Part shown: positions 15,246-24,147 of the stretch, piece after piece
Layout: the number at the start of each line of letters is the position of its first letter
Numbering within the stretch: position 1 is the stretch's first letter
Assembly (NCBI RefSeq): GCF_004364345.1
Contig: NZ_SOCA01000012.1
Span: 50,666 to 114,665, forward strand
Length of the DNA stretch: 64,000 nt
Reading direction: 5' to 3'
Source of the DNA: Prosthecobacter fusiformis
Lineage (GTDB): Bacteria; Verrucomicrobiota; Verrucomicrobiia; Verrucomicrobiales; Verrucomicrobiaceae
Position numbers and translations under genes: made by a program
The notes under the pieces: model-generated
What the model saw: the letters and a program-made list of their open reading frames with translations, nothing else
Databases searched by the model: none
What the model was told of the DNA's origin: nothing

Positions 15246-17906
15246 TCACTGCATCATCGCCTGCGGCGTCTCCTCCTGGAAGACAAACACCCGCATCTCC
15301 GCCAGTCGCGGAGCCATCAGCAGCGGATCCTCATCCAGCGTCCTTTCCGCCAGTTGCCGCGCCAGCCTAACCAAACGTGTGTCCGCCAGAAGCTCCGCAA
15401 ATTTCAGTGGAGCCTGCCCGCTCTGCGCCTTGCCCAGTACATCCCCCGGCCCACGTCGTTTCAGGTCCTCCTCCGAGATGCGGAACCCATCCGTCGTCTC
15501 CTCCAAAATCGCCAGACGCGCCTTCGCCTCCTCATCCTTATCCTTCACAAACAGCACGCAGTAAGACGTATGCTCCCCGCGCCCGATCCGCCCGCGTAAC
15601 TGGTGCAGCTGCGCCAGCCCATACCGCTCCGCATTGTGGATGTACATCACCGTCGCATTCGGCACATCCACCCCCACCTCGATGACCGTCGTGGACACCA
15701 GCACCTCCGTTTTACCAGCGCGGAAATCCCGCATCACCGCCTCCTTCTCCTCCGCGCTCAGCTTCCCGTGCAGCAGGCCTACCTGAAAGTGGGGTAAAAG
15801 TTTCGCCCACACCTCATGCCCCTTCTTCGCCGCCGTCGCATCCAGCTTCTCGGATTCCTCGATGAGCGGATACACCAGGTACCCCTGCCGCCCCAGCTCC
15901 AGTTGCTCCTTCAGAAACTTTGCCGCCTCCGCCTGCTTCGTCGCCGGTCTCACCTTCGTGATGATCTTCCCGCGCTCCTTCGGCCGCTCATCGATGGTGG
16001 ACACATCCAGGTCCCCGTAAACCGTCAGCGTCAGCGTCCTCGGGATCGGCGTCGCCGTCATCACCAGCACATCCGGCGTATTCCCCTTCTGGATCAGCCG
16101 CGCCCGCTGCGCCACGCCAAACTTGTGCTGCTCATCGATGACCACCAGCCCCAGATTCCGCACCAGCGCCTCATCATGCAGCAGCGCGTGCGTGCCGATG
16201 ACGATGTCAGCCCCCCGTCCTGGAGCGCACGCGTCCCGCGTGCTGAGTTCTGCGTCCCGCGGAACTCCGTCCCCAGATGTCCACAGCCACGGATACTCCT
16301 CCGAATGAGAGACCAGCCCCGCCTCACGCGGATTGCTGATCATATAGCCGAAGGTCTCTTGCAGGTCCGCCTCAGAGCGGATCAAGCGGTCGAACGTCTC
16401 CTTCTCCCACACCCGGTCATCCACCCACCCGGCTTTCATGATCGTTTTGGCACTGTACGACTTGATCGAATGCATCAGCTCACTCAGTGGATAAAACACC
16501 GGGTCCCCCGTTTCCGGATCCCGGTTTTTGACCCCAGGTTCCAGGAGCAGGTGCACATGATCCGGCATCACCACGGCAGCAAACAGATGATAACGCTGCC
16601 CATGAAAATGCACCGCCGCATCCAGCGCCAGCTTCCTCGCCTCCGGCGGGAGTTCCCTTCGGGAAGCCGTCGTGAACGTCAGAAAATACTTCCCCCACGG
16701 GCGCTCAAAATGAGGCAGGCGGCGTTTGCCATACCGTACATCCCGGGCGGCCGTCAGAACGGTTTCCCGCGGGACGCGTAAAACGGCACGCGGGACGCGT
16801 GCGCTCCATAACTCCGTCCCACCCTCCTCCGCACGCGTCCCCGTCCGCAGCGCCACACTCAGCCCCAGCGGCTCCAGCCACTTCCTCGCCGTGTTAAAAT
16901 GCTGCTCCGCCAGGATCTGCGTCGGTGCCATCAGCGCAGCCTGCTTGCCCGCCTCCACCGCCCCCAGCATCGCCGCAAAAGCCACCACCGTCTTCCCACT
17001 GCCCACATCCCCATGCAGCAGCCGGTTCATCGGCGCATGGCTCGCCATGTCCCGTTGGATCTCCGTCAGGGACCGCTTCTGCGCCCCCGTCATTTCAAAA
17101 GGCAGCCCCGCCTCAAATTCCACCGCCAGCCGCCCCGCCGCATGCGCATGCCCGCCCGCATCCAGCACCGCCCGCCGCCGCCGCACCACCCGCAGTTGAT
17201 ACCCATAAAACTCCTCCAGCGCCAGGTACCGGCGCGCCTTCTCCAAATCCTCCATCGACTCCGCAAAGTGCACACAGCGGATCGCCCGCGCCCGGCTCCA
17301 GCCCGCGAATTCACCACTCGCGCCCGGCGTCGGCAGGATGTCCCCCGTGAAGCCCTCCCCCAGCGCCGCCATCACATACCACGCCGCCGTGCGCAGCGTC
17401 TTCTGCGTCACCCCCGCCTTCAGTCGATACACCGGCGTGATCCGCCCGCTATGGATCTTCACCCCCTCATCCTCATCGCTCAGCACCTCATACTCCGGGT
17501 GATCCATCAGCAGCCGCCCCTTATACTCCTTCACCTTCCCATAAATGATCAACTCCTGCCCCTCCGCGATCGCCCGGCTCATGAAAGGCATGTTCCACCA
17601 CCGCAGCGTCAGCAGCCCCCCCATCGCCGCCCCACCCTCCGGCTCCACCTGCGCCTCAAACAAACCCGCCCCACGCCGCGCGCCAAAGTACTTGTTCCCC
17701 GTCTTCGTCACTGTCACCGCATAGCAGCCCGGCAGCTCCCCCGGTTGAAAGCTCGCCCCCGCCATCTGCCGGCGGTCCTCATGGCGGAAAGGCAGCCACC
17801 ACACCACCTCCCCCACTGTTAGCACCTGCTCCTTCGCCAGCGCCTTCACGATGCGAGCAGGCATTCCAGGCACATCAGAAAGAGCAGCATCAAGGGCGAT
17901 TGGCAT
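15246..17906 (-). CDS. recG: RecG helicase with in-frame RAYT transposase insertion
   Basis: An 886-codon frame. Residues 1-365 hold the RecG wedge/OB region and helicase motifs I (LLHGDVGSGKTVVAF, near residue 298) and Ia (APTQILAEQH). Residues from about 565 resume with ADIVIGTHALLHD, motif II DEQH (D591), motif III TATPIPRT, and the C-terminal RecA fold (QLHQLRGRIGRG). Without the insert, about 690 residues remain, the normal RecG length. Residues about 366-564 are a RAYT-type transposase (see the mobile_element entry). RecG remodels stalled replication forks and Holliday junctions. Motif placement suggests insertion in a surface loop between motifs Ia and II, so the helicase might still fold. 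The frame stays open across both boundaries. Confidence 0.9.
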   Translation of the reverse strand: MPIALDAALSDVPGMPARIVKALAKEQVLTVGEVVWWLPFRHEDRRQMAGASFQPGELPGCYAVTVTKTGNKYFGARRGAGLFEAQVEPEGGAAMGGLLTLRWWNMPFMSRAIAEGQELIIYGKVKEYKGRLLMDHPEYEVLSDEDEGVKIHSGRITPVYRLKAGVTQKTLRTAAWYVMAALGEGFTGDILPTPGASGEFAGWSRARAIRCVHFAESMEDLEKARRYLALEEFYGYQLRVVRRRRAVLDAGGHAHAAGRLAVEFEAGLPFEMTGAQKRSLTEIQRDMASHAPMNRLLHGDVGSGKTVVAFAAMLGAVEAGKQAALMAPTQILAEQHFNTARKWLEPLGLSVALRTGTRAEEGGTELWSARVPRAVLRVPRETVLTAARDVRYGKRRLPHFERPWGKYFLTFTTASRRELPPEARKLALDAAVHFHGQRYHLFAAVVMPDHVHLLLEPGVKNRDPETGDPVFYPLSELMHSIKSYSAKTIMKAGWVDDRVWEKETFDRLIRSEADLQETFGYMISNPREAGLVSHSEEYPWLWTSGDGVPRDAELSTRDACAPGRGADIVIGTHALLHDEALVRNLGLVVIDEQHKFGVAQRARLIQKGNTPDVLVMTATPIPRTLTLTVYGDLDVSTIDERPKERGKIITKVRPATKQAEAAKFLKEQLELGRQGYLVYPLIEESEKLDATAAKKGHEVWAKLLPHFQVGLLHGKLSAEEKEAVMRDFRAGKTEVLVSTTVIEVGVDVPNATVMYIHNAERYGLAQLHQLRGRIGRGEHTSYCVLFVKDKDEEAKARLAILEETTDGFRISEEDLKRRGPGDVLGKAQSGQAPLKFAELLADTRLVRLARQLAERTLDEDPLLMAPRLAEMRVFVFQEETPQAMMQ
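16215..16810 (-). mobile_element. RAYT (REP-associated tyrosine transposase) element inserted in recG
   Basis: The encoded segment YGKRRLPHFERPWGKYFLTF leads to the HUH motif in VVMPDHVHLLLEP (H450 and H452 of the fused protein) and the nucleophilic Tyr in SIKSYSAKTIM (Y484), followed by DDRVWEKETFDRLI. This is the RAYT/Y1-HUH pattern. Both ends carry inverted copies of the H1 hairpin plus a variant H2: on the plus strand from 16221, and on the minus strand from 16808, each starting TGGAGCGCACGCGTCCCGCG. No separate ATG with a ribosome-binding site is apparent, so the enzyme may be made only as a fusion, or from an internal non-ATG start. Element edges are approximate. Confidence 0.85.
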
Positions 17907-18011
17907 GAACGAGAATCAGATTGGGAAGGTCATAAAGCATGCCCAGCCTTTCCCGATAATCCCCAAAAACTTGCCCGGCCTCGTAAAAATCATCCGCCAC
18001 CTCCCGCTAGC

Positions 18012-18950
18012 ATGACCACCGGCATCCACCTCCAGTCCATCTACACAGACCACGACCCCGGCCCCGGCCACCCAGAAAGCCCCTCCCGCTACACCGCCAT
18101 CACCCAGGCCCTCACCGCCTCCGGCCTCCTCCCCCGCCTCACCCCCATCCCCGGACGCCACGCCGAAATCCCCGAAATCCAGCTCTGCCACCCCCGGCAT
18201 TACATTGAGCTCGTCCGCGACGAAGTCGCCGCCGGGCTAGATACCCTCAGCACCGGCGATACCCAGATCAGCGACAAAAGCTACGCCGTCGCCACCCACG
18301 CCGTCGGCTCCGTCCTCGATGCCGTGGACCTCGTCATGACCGGCCAGCTCCAGCGCGCCTTCTGCGCCGTCCGTCCCCCCGGCCACCACGCCCGCCCCTC
18401 CCAGGGCATGGGCTTCTGCCTCTTCAATAACATCGCCATCGGCGCCCGCCACGCCCAAAAAAAACACGGTGCAGCGAAAGTCCTCATCGTGGACTGGGAC
18501 GTCCACCACGGCAACGGCACCCAGGACATCTTTTACGACGACGCCACCGTCCTCTTCGCCAGCACCCACCAGTCCCCCTGGTATCCCTTCACCGGTCGTG
18601 CCGATGAAACCGGAGCCGGAAAAGGGCAGGGGACCACGCTCAATTTCCCCCTCCCCGCCGGGTCCGGCATGAAAGAAATCCGCCCCATCTTTCAGGATCG
18701 CCTCCTCCCCGCCATCGCCCGCTTCCAGCCAGATCTCATCATGATCTCCGCCGGATTCGATTCTCGCATCAACGACCCCCTCGGCCAGTTCCACCTCACC
18801 GACGACGACTTCGCCCACCTCACCCGCCTCCTCCAGCAAGCCGCCGCCGAGCACTGCCAAGGCCGCCTCATCTCCATCCTCGAAGGCGGCTACAGCCTCC
18901 CCGGCCTCGCCACCGCCGTCACCGCCCACGTCACCGCCATGCTAGAGTGA
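18012..18950 (+). CDS. Histone deacetylase family protein (class II-like)
   Basis: 312 residues with all metal-site motifs of the arginase/deacetylase fold: PGHPESPSRY at the N-terminus, RPPGHHARPSQGMGFC, VDWDVHHGNGTQDIFY (Asp/His zinc ligands) and MISAGFDSRINDP (second Asp), ending LEGGYSLPGLATAV. Bacterial relatives deacetylate acetylpolyamines or proteins, or act as acetoin-utilisation-type enzymes; the substrate cannot be chosen from sequence. Divergent from recG with about a 105-base gap. The ATG at 18012 fits the start of the family. Confidence 0.9.
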   Translation: MTTGIHLQSIYTDHDPGPGHPESPSRYTAITQALTASGLLPRLTPIPGRHAEIPEIQLCHPRHYIELVRDEVAAGLDTLSTGDTQISDKSYAVATHAVGSVLDAVDLVMTGQLQRAFCAVRPPGHHARPSQGMGFCLFNNIAIGARHAQKKHGAAKVLIVDWDVHHGNGTQDIFYDDATVLFASTHQSPWYPFTGRADETGAGKGQGTTLNFPLPAGSGMKEIRPIFQDRLLPAIARFQPDLIMISAGFDSRINDPLGQFHLTDDDFAHLTRLLQQAAAEHCQGRLISILEGGYSLPGLATAVTAHVTAMLE

Positions 18951-18978
18951 TGAGGTAAAAGATAGCCTCTTCGCCCCC

Positions 18979-19160
18979 ATGGAGCGCCGACGCCCCGTCG
19001 GCATTCAAAAATCGTCCTCAGTCCACAGTCCGCAGTCCTCAGATCAGAGCGTCCCCCCCTCAAAAAGTAGCCCGCTCAGTCCCCTGAGCGGAAGCCACCT
19101 CGAACCCCCTCCCAGCTCCCCCCATCCCTCAAAAATTCTGTCAAACCTGCCATCCTGTAA
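18979..19160 (+). repeat. Composite repeat: H3, heptamer tail, GTAG-hairpin H4, nonamers
   Basis: TGGAGC with H3 (GCCGACG-CCC-CGTCGGC) at about 18981-18999, then the 7-nt units GTCCTCA, GTCCACA, GTCCGCA, GTCCTCA. H4 is GTAG (19067-19070) plus CCGCTCAG-TCCC-CTGAGCGG (19072-19091). The trailing part (about 19132-19160) shows the AATTCTGTC/AAACCTGCC/ATCCTGTAA nonamers. It fills most of the gene-free stretch 18951-19303. Confidence 0.8.
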
Positions 19161-19169
19161 AAAGCCCCT

Positions 19170-19250
19170 CCGCCCCTCCGCAGCCCAAACGCATCCCCAA
19201 ACCGCCCCGCCTCCCTACAAAGAGGCCAAGGAGCAGAGAATGCTGAGGCA
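19170..19250 (+). repeat. 81-bp direct repeat, left copy
   Basis: This copy and 23779-23859 align over 81 positions without gaps; I count 8 mismatches. The pair brackets the two ATPase genes. The core (about 45 bp) is CCCCGCCTCCCTA followed by AAAGAGGCCAAGGAGCAGAG. Confidence 0.8.
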
Positions 19251-19303
19251 AAAGTCCGTCCTGTCTGCGGTCACACCCATGCCTGCTGAGTCGAAGTTCT
19301 TTC

Positions 19304-22300
19304 TCACAATCTCTCCAGCAGCCTGAGCACCGGAGCCAGCCGTTCGGGGGCGAGACGGTGAAGGTGATCCTTATCGTCATGGGCCAGGAAGGCATCGCGC
19401 ACCGTCTCGAAAGCCAGCTTCACTTCATCCGGTTGCGCATCCAGAAGCTCACGCGCCTCGCTCGCGCTCGTCACCTTGGCATAGGCCATCCAGGCATCCA
19501 CCATGAAGCTCAGCACATCCTGATCGTCCGGATGCTGCGTGCACCAGTGACTAAGCTCAGGAAGAACCGACCGAAGGCTTCCAGGGTGGCTGAAGCACAG
19601 GTCGTGAAAGGTGGACCGGGCCCAAGAGTCGGATGGAGCCACTTTGAAGCCTTCCACAGCCGAGGCGAATGCTTCTTCAGTAGAACGTCCCAGCTTGAGA
19701 AGCACGCTAGCGAGGCTTGAGCGGGCTTTGGGATTCGCAGGATCAAGCTCAATGGCCTTGAGGAACGCGGCTTCTGCTTCTTCGTGGCGATCCAACCCAT
19801 AGGTGAGTAGGGCACCAAGGTTGTTCCATGGCCAAGCAAACTCCTCGTCCAGTTGGATGGCCTTTCGGTAGGCTGCTTCGGCTTCTGTGTGATAGCCAAG
19901 CTTTTCGGAGAGCAATATACCAAGGCCATTCCAGGGTGCGGAAAGCTCCGGATCAAGTTCGATGGCCTTTCGGTAAGCGGCTTCGGCTTCTGCATGACGT
20001 CCAAGCTTGTTGGTGAGCAAATTGCCAAGGCCATTCCAGGGTGAAGCAAACTGCGCATTCAGTTCGATAGCTTTGCGGTAGGAAGTCTCAGCTTCTATGT
20101 GACAGTCAAGCTTGTCTGTGAGTAAGTTGCCAAGGCTGTTCCAGGGTGAGGCAAGCTTTGGATCCAGTTGGATGGCCTTTCGATAGGCTGCTTCGGCTTC
20201 TGCGTGACGGCCAAGTTTATCGGTAAGTAAATTGGCAAGACAAATCCAGGGCCAGTCGTACTTCGGATTCAGTTCGATGGCCTTTCGGTAGGCTGTTTCG
20301 GCTTCTGTGTGACGACCAAGCTTGTCGGAGAGCAAGTTGCCAAGACTAATCCAGGACCAGTCGTACGTCGGATTCAGTTCGATGGCCTTCCGGTAGGCTG
20401 TTTCGGCTTCTGTGTGCCGGCCTAGCTTCTCGGCAAGCAGGATGCCGAGTTCATTCCAGGACCAGGCATTTTCTGGATCAAGTTCGATCGCCTTTCGGTA
20501 GGCGGTTTCAGCTTCATGGTAACGGCCAAGCTCGTCGGTTAGCACTTTACCAAGGCAGATCCAAGGCCAGGCATCCTCCGAATCCAGTTCGATGGCCTTT
20601 CGGAAGGCTGTTTCGGCTTCTGTGTGACGGCCAAGCTTGCCAGTTAGCAAGATGCCAAGGCCGTACCAGGACCTGGCATTTCTCGGATCCAGTTCTATAG
20701 CCTTGCGGAAAGTTGTTTCAGCTTCTGCGGGACGGCCAAGCTTGCCAGTTAGCAAAATGCCGAGGCTATTCCACGGGCTGGCATCCTTTGCATCCAGTTC
20801 GATGGCCTTTCGAAAGGCTGTTTCGGCTTCTGGGTGACGGCCAAACTCAACTGTGAGCAAGTTGCCAAGGTTGTGCCAGGGTAAAGCAGACTTCGTATCC
20901 AGTTCGATTGCTTTTCGGTAAGCAATTTCAGCTTCTGGATAGCGTTTCAAATGCACATGCAAAAGCCTTCCCCATTTGAACTGGGAGTAGGCGTCTCCCG
21001 GATTGGACGCAATAGCTTGCAAACAGACCTTCTCGGCGAGTACCACATCGATTTCTCTATCGAACTCCGGCGATCCAACCATTCGATCCATGAACTCCCG
21101 GCGCGCCGTCTCTGAGCCCGCATGCTCGATGACGTTCTGGGCGAGCAGCAAACAATCCCGCTCAAAACTTGTGCCGCAGGATGCGGTGAGGCGGACGGAC
21201 TTCGCCGCAGCTTCAGCAAATTCTTTATCTCCAAACAATGCCCGCAGCATCATCACAAACCAATGCATCTTCAGCTTTCCCGTTCGCCCGTGGCGCATGA
21301 GGTAGTGGATGTTGGAAAAGCGGTCCGTGAGGAGGTAGGCTTTCTTTTTGCTGTGGCCCATATTAGCGGCCTCGCTGATGAGGCCGGCTTTGATGAGCGC
21401 TTTGATCTGGGCGCTGACCTGATTGCTAGGAAGGCGGGTCACGCGGGCGACGGTGGCGACGTCGCAGGGATTCCACTCCAGGGCGATGGCATCGAGCACG
21501 CGCTGCTGCTGTCCGGGAAGGGCATCAATAATGGCTTTGTGATAAGGCGTGTAGTCGTCAATGAGGCGCTCGAGCTGGAGGCGGAGTTCGCCGTTCATGC
21601 CTTCATTGAGTAGGCGGTAGAAGGTGCGGATGAGGCGCGGATTGCCGCCGGTGAGGATGTGCAGGACTTCGATGCTGCCGGGGCGGTCATGGAGGGTGTC
21701 GAGCACGCGCTGGTCGCCGCGAGAGGTGGCGACACCGGCCAGGCATTCACGCATTTCCACCAGGCTGAGGGCCTGGAGTTCGAAGGGACGGAAGAACTCG
21801 AAAAAAGGTTTGTCCAGGCCGGTGACATCGCTGAACCAGCGGGTGGCCGCACCGATGATCATGACCCGGGGATCACTCATGAGGAAGGAGCGCAGGCGCA
21901 TGAGCGACTCGGCATCGTTCACGGCGATGAAGATGTCGTTGAGGTTATCAATCAGCAGCAGCGCGCGTTTGCCTGCGGCATCCACAAGTGCAAGGAAGAC
22001 CTCACGGGCCTCGTCCTCAATATCCGGTCCGGGCTTGACCAGGAGGGCGTCGATGCGATGGCTGCGGGTGAGATGTGGCTCGGTTTCAGACTCCCACTGG
22101 CGGATGCACTCGAGCCAGAAGTCCGCCAGGTCGCCGATGCGGCGGCTTTCTTCGTCGAAGATGACCGGCTGCCACTGCTTGGCCAGTTCAGGCTCGCGGA
22201 GCTTGATGGTGGCGGCGATGGCGCAGAGCAGCGTGCTTTTTCCCATGCCACGCGGGCCGACACAGAGTACATGCTGCGGTGGCTCACCGGCGTCGTTGGC

Positions 22301-22417
22301 GCGGATGATATCAAGCAATCGCGCCAGCAAGGGGCGGCGGGCAGTGAACTCGGAAAGGAGCACCTCCGGCGGCAGCAGCGCGGGATTGTAAAGAGCGAAG
22401 GGGGGAGAGGTGTCCAT
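19304..22417 (-). CDS. STAND-like ATPase with 12 TPR units
   Basis: 1037 residues. N-terminal P-loop domain: Walker A GPRGMGKS (54-61), Walker B LLLIDN (about 153-158), and an arginine/sensor region (VMIIGAATRWF). A winged-helix-like segment follows near residues 312-350 (DVATVARVTRLPSNQVSAQI). Twelve 35-residue TPR units (about 492-905), each with AxxAYRKAIELxP...W..LG.LL..KLGRH, form a solenoid; 105-bp DNA units are very similar to each other. A helical C-terminus ends DAFLAHDDKDHLHRLAP. The STAND-plus-solenoid architecture is shared by many signalling and anti-phage NTPases. The stop is 41 bases from the next ATPase on the same strand. Its composition is visibly less GC-rich than the neighbours, consistent with transfer. 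Confidence 0.75.
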   Translation of the reverse strand: MDTSPPFALYNPALLPPEVLLSEFTARRPLLARLLDIIRANDAGEPPQHVLCVGPRGMGKSTLLCAIAATIKLREPELAKQWQPVIFDEESRRIGDLADFWLECIRQWESETEPHLTRSHRIDALLVKPGPDIEDEAREVFLALVDAAGKRALLLIDNLNDIFIAVNDAESLMRLRSFLMSDPRVMIIGAATRWFSDVTGLDKPFFEFFRPFELQALSLVEMRECLAGVATSRGDQRVLDTLHDRPGSIEVLHILTGGNPRLIRTFYRLLNEGMNGELRLQLERLIDDYTPYHKAIIDALPGQQQRVLDAIALEWNPCDVATVARVTRLPSNQVSAQIKALIKAGLISEAANMGHSKKKAYLLTDRFSNIHYLMRHGRTGKLKMHWFVMMLRALFGDKEFAEAAAKSVRLTASCGTSFERDCLLLAQNVIEHAGSETARREFMDRMVGSPEFDREIDVVLAEKVCLQAIASNPGDAYSQFKWGRLLHVHLKRYPEAEIAYRKAIELDTKSALPWHNLGNLLTVEFGRHPEAETAFRKAIELDAKDASPWNSLGILLTGKLGRPAEAETTFRKAIELDPRNARSWYGLGILLTGKLGRHTEAETAFRKAIELDSEDAWPWICLGKVLTDELGRYHEAETAYRKAIELDPENAWSWNELGILLAEKLGRHTEAETAYRKAIELNPTYDWSWISLGNLLSDKLGRHTEAETAYRKAIELNPKYDWPWICLANLLTDKLGRHAEAEAAYRKAIQLDPKLASPWNSLGNLLTDKLDCHIEAETSYRKAIELNAQFASPWNGLGNLLTNKLGRHAEAEAAYRKAIELDPELSAPWNGLGILLSEKLGYHTEAEAAYRKAIQLDEEFAWPWNNLGALLTYGLDRHEEAEAAFLKAIELDPANPKARSSLASVLLKLGRSTEEAFASAVEGFKVAPSDSWARSTFHDLCFSHPGSLRSVLPELSHWCTQHPDDQDVLSFMVDAWMAYAKVTSASEARELLDAQPDEVKLAFETVRDAFLAHDDKDHLHRLAPERLAPVLRLLERL

Positions 22418-22458
22418 GAGGAAAAGCCAAGGTCAGATGACAGAATGACGCGAGAGCG

Positions 22459-23673
22459 CTAGGCAGTGTGATGACGCCAGAAGTCGCGAAGAATATGGGA
22501 TGCAAAGGTGTGCAAGCCATCGCGCTGACGGACCAGGTAGCCATCGTGACGGAGCGTTTCGAGGACATAGTCGAGTTCAGTTGCGAGCAGGCTGCGGTGG
22601 GCGGCATCGGGCACCAGCCGGGCATGAATGGTGTCGAAGTCCTCGTTGCCGAAGGCTCGCGGTGAGCGGCATAGATCGCGAAGAATTTCCTCAGCGAGGC
22701 GGCGCTCGCTGGAGCTAAACATATCGAGCTTGGTAAGCCGCGTGAACATTTCCTGGCAGTATTTGTTCCGGTTGCCACGCACCATGCGGTCTTCGTAAAG
22801 CTGGTCGATGTCCTTCACCGTCGGGCCTTTGTCTGCGGCGTGCTCCTGGACTTCGGAGAGGAAAGTCGCCAGCAGCAGCGGCCAGCCAACACCGAGGCGG
22901 GCTAAGATCCGACGGCGGGCGGCTGCGGAAAGTACGATGCCTTCGCCCTCGGCCCGTTCTTCTAGAAACTGAAGCGCTTCCTTGTCGGTGAGGGGTTCGA
23001 TGTCGATGCTGTCGAAGTCGTTCGCCGCAGGCGAGAGACCAAGTCGGCGCAAGAGGCCGGTCAACCCAATGGAGCCAGTAACCAGGAAGCGCGTGGGACC
23101 ATCGGCGAGCTCCTGGCGGGCTTTGCGGAACCAATTCAGCGTCGCATCCACCTCGGCAGGACTATGGTTAGACGCCACATGACCAAGGAACCAAGGGAAC
23201 TCATCCAGCATGAACACGATGGGCAGTTCATTCTCGCGGAGCAGGGTCAGAAATTCATCCGCGATGGGTTCCCAGAGGTCCACCGCAGGCTGTCCAGGAG
23301 TGAGTTTGATGCCGGTGACGCTGATCTGCTCGATGCGCTTCAAAACAGAAGCTGTACCTTTGCCTGCCTCTTTCAGCCAAGCGAGTTTGTCGGGAGGTGT
23401 TTGCAGCAGTTTCTTAGTCTCTTTAAGCATCAAAGTAAGCCAAGCCGGAGCACTGCGCAGACCCTGGAGGTCGAGATAGAGCGCCGACGTGTTAGCAGGC
23501 GGATATCGTTCCAGATCACGAAGGATTGAGGTCTTCCCTGTGCGGCGAGGTCCCAGAAAAGCCATGTGGTCACGATTCAACGCCCTGATCAGCCGTTTGC
23601 GGATCGCTGTACGAGGGAAATAATGGTCTCCCGTAGCCGGAGAGCCGATTTTGAGTTTAGCAGGCTGAGACAT
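22459..23673 (-). CDS. AAA/STAND-type ATPase (archaeal-type ATPase-like)
   Basis: 404 residues from the ATG at 23673 (MSQPAKLKIGSPATGDHYFP). P-loop LGPRRTGKTSILRDLE, Walker B PIVFMLDEFPWFLGHV, sensor segment TRFLVTGSIGLTGLLRRLG, and a C-terminal winged-helix-like region with ELDYVLETLRHDGYLVRQRDG. This resembles COG1672-type ATPases. It precedes the TPR ATPase by 41 bases on the same strand, so the two probably form an operon. No effector domain (nuclease, protease, TIR) is obvious in either protein. ATG 23673 is favoured over 23721 because homology starts there. Confidence 0.8.
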   Translation of the reverse strand: MSQPAKLKIGSPATGDHYFPRTAIRKRLIRALNRDHMAFLGPRRTGKTSILRDLERYPPANTSALYLDLQGLRSAPAWLTLMLKETKKLLQTPPDKLAWLKEAGKGTASVLKRIEQISVTGIKLTPGQPAVDLWEPIADEFLTLLRENELPIVFMLDEFPWFLGHVASNHSPAEVDATLNWFRKARQELADGPTRFLVTGSIGLTGLLRRLGLSPAANDFDSIDIEPLTDKEALQFLEERAEGEGIVLSAAARRRILARLGVGWPLLLATFLSEVQEHAADKGPTVKDIDQLYEDRMVRGNRNKYCQEMFTRLTKLDMFSSSERRLAEEILRDLCRSPRAFGNEDFDTIHARLVPDAAHRSLLATELDYVLETLRHDGYLVRQRDGLHTFASHILRDFWRHHTA

Positions 23674-23778
23674 GCCGCCATCTTCAGGCAATGAAATTAT
23701 TGCGCAATAAATATTTTGCACAAATTACGATGAGATATCAGCGCACTACATGTTGAAGTGTTAAGCGAGATGCAACCT

Positions 23779-23859
23779 CCGCCCCTCCTCCCCCCAAACG
23801 CATCACCAAACCACCCCGCCTCCCTAGAAAGAGGCCAAGGAGCAGAGAACGCGGAGGCA
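23779..23859 (+). repeat. 81-bp direct repeat, right copy
   Basis: The counterpart of 19170-19250 in the same orientation, 8 mismatches in 81. Between the second ATPase gene and the PIN-domain pair. Similar low-complexity sequence (CTCCGCCTC...CTCTGCG) also occurs near 26207 and 32419, so part of it is a dispersed repeat. Confidence 0.8.
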
Positions 23860-23916
23860 GCAGGAACCCTGATTCCTCCCCTTGTCATCTAACGCTCTTT
23901 CCTGTACTCTACCAGC

Positions 23917-24147
23917 ATGTCCACGATCACGATCCCCATCGCTGATGACGACCTGGCTTTCCTCCACTCCTGGACACAGGAGCAGGGAACCACGGTCGAG
24001 GAGTTTTTTTCCCGTGAGGCCCATAGCCTCCGCCGCCATCTACAGGCACCCTTGCACCCAGTATTGCAGCGTGCTTCCGGCGTAATTCACAGCGACATTG
24101 ATGGCGTCAGTGATCATCGTCAGCATCTGGATGACAAATACCGATGA
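23917..24147 (+). CDS. Antitoxin of PIN-domain TA pair
   Basis: 76 residues (MSTITIPIADDDLAFLHSWTQEQGTTVEEFF...). The N-terminal strand followed by two helices is the ribbon-helix-helix-like pattern of small antitoxins; the C-terminus is polar and disordered, a toxin-binding tail. It overlaps the toxin gene by 4 bases (ATGA), the typical antitoxin-then-toxin order. Autoregulation is the norm for such pairs, though no clear operator is seen in the 57 bases between the direct repeat and the start. Confidence 0.7.
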   Translation: MSTITIPIADDDLAFLHSWTQEQGTTVEEFFSREAHSLRRHLQAPLHPVLQRASGVIHSDIDGVSDHRQHLDDKYR

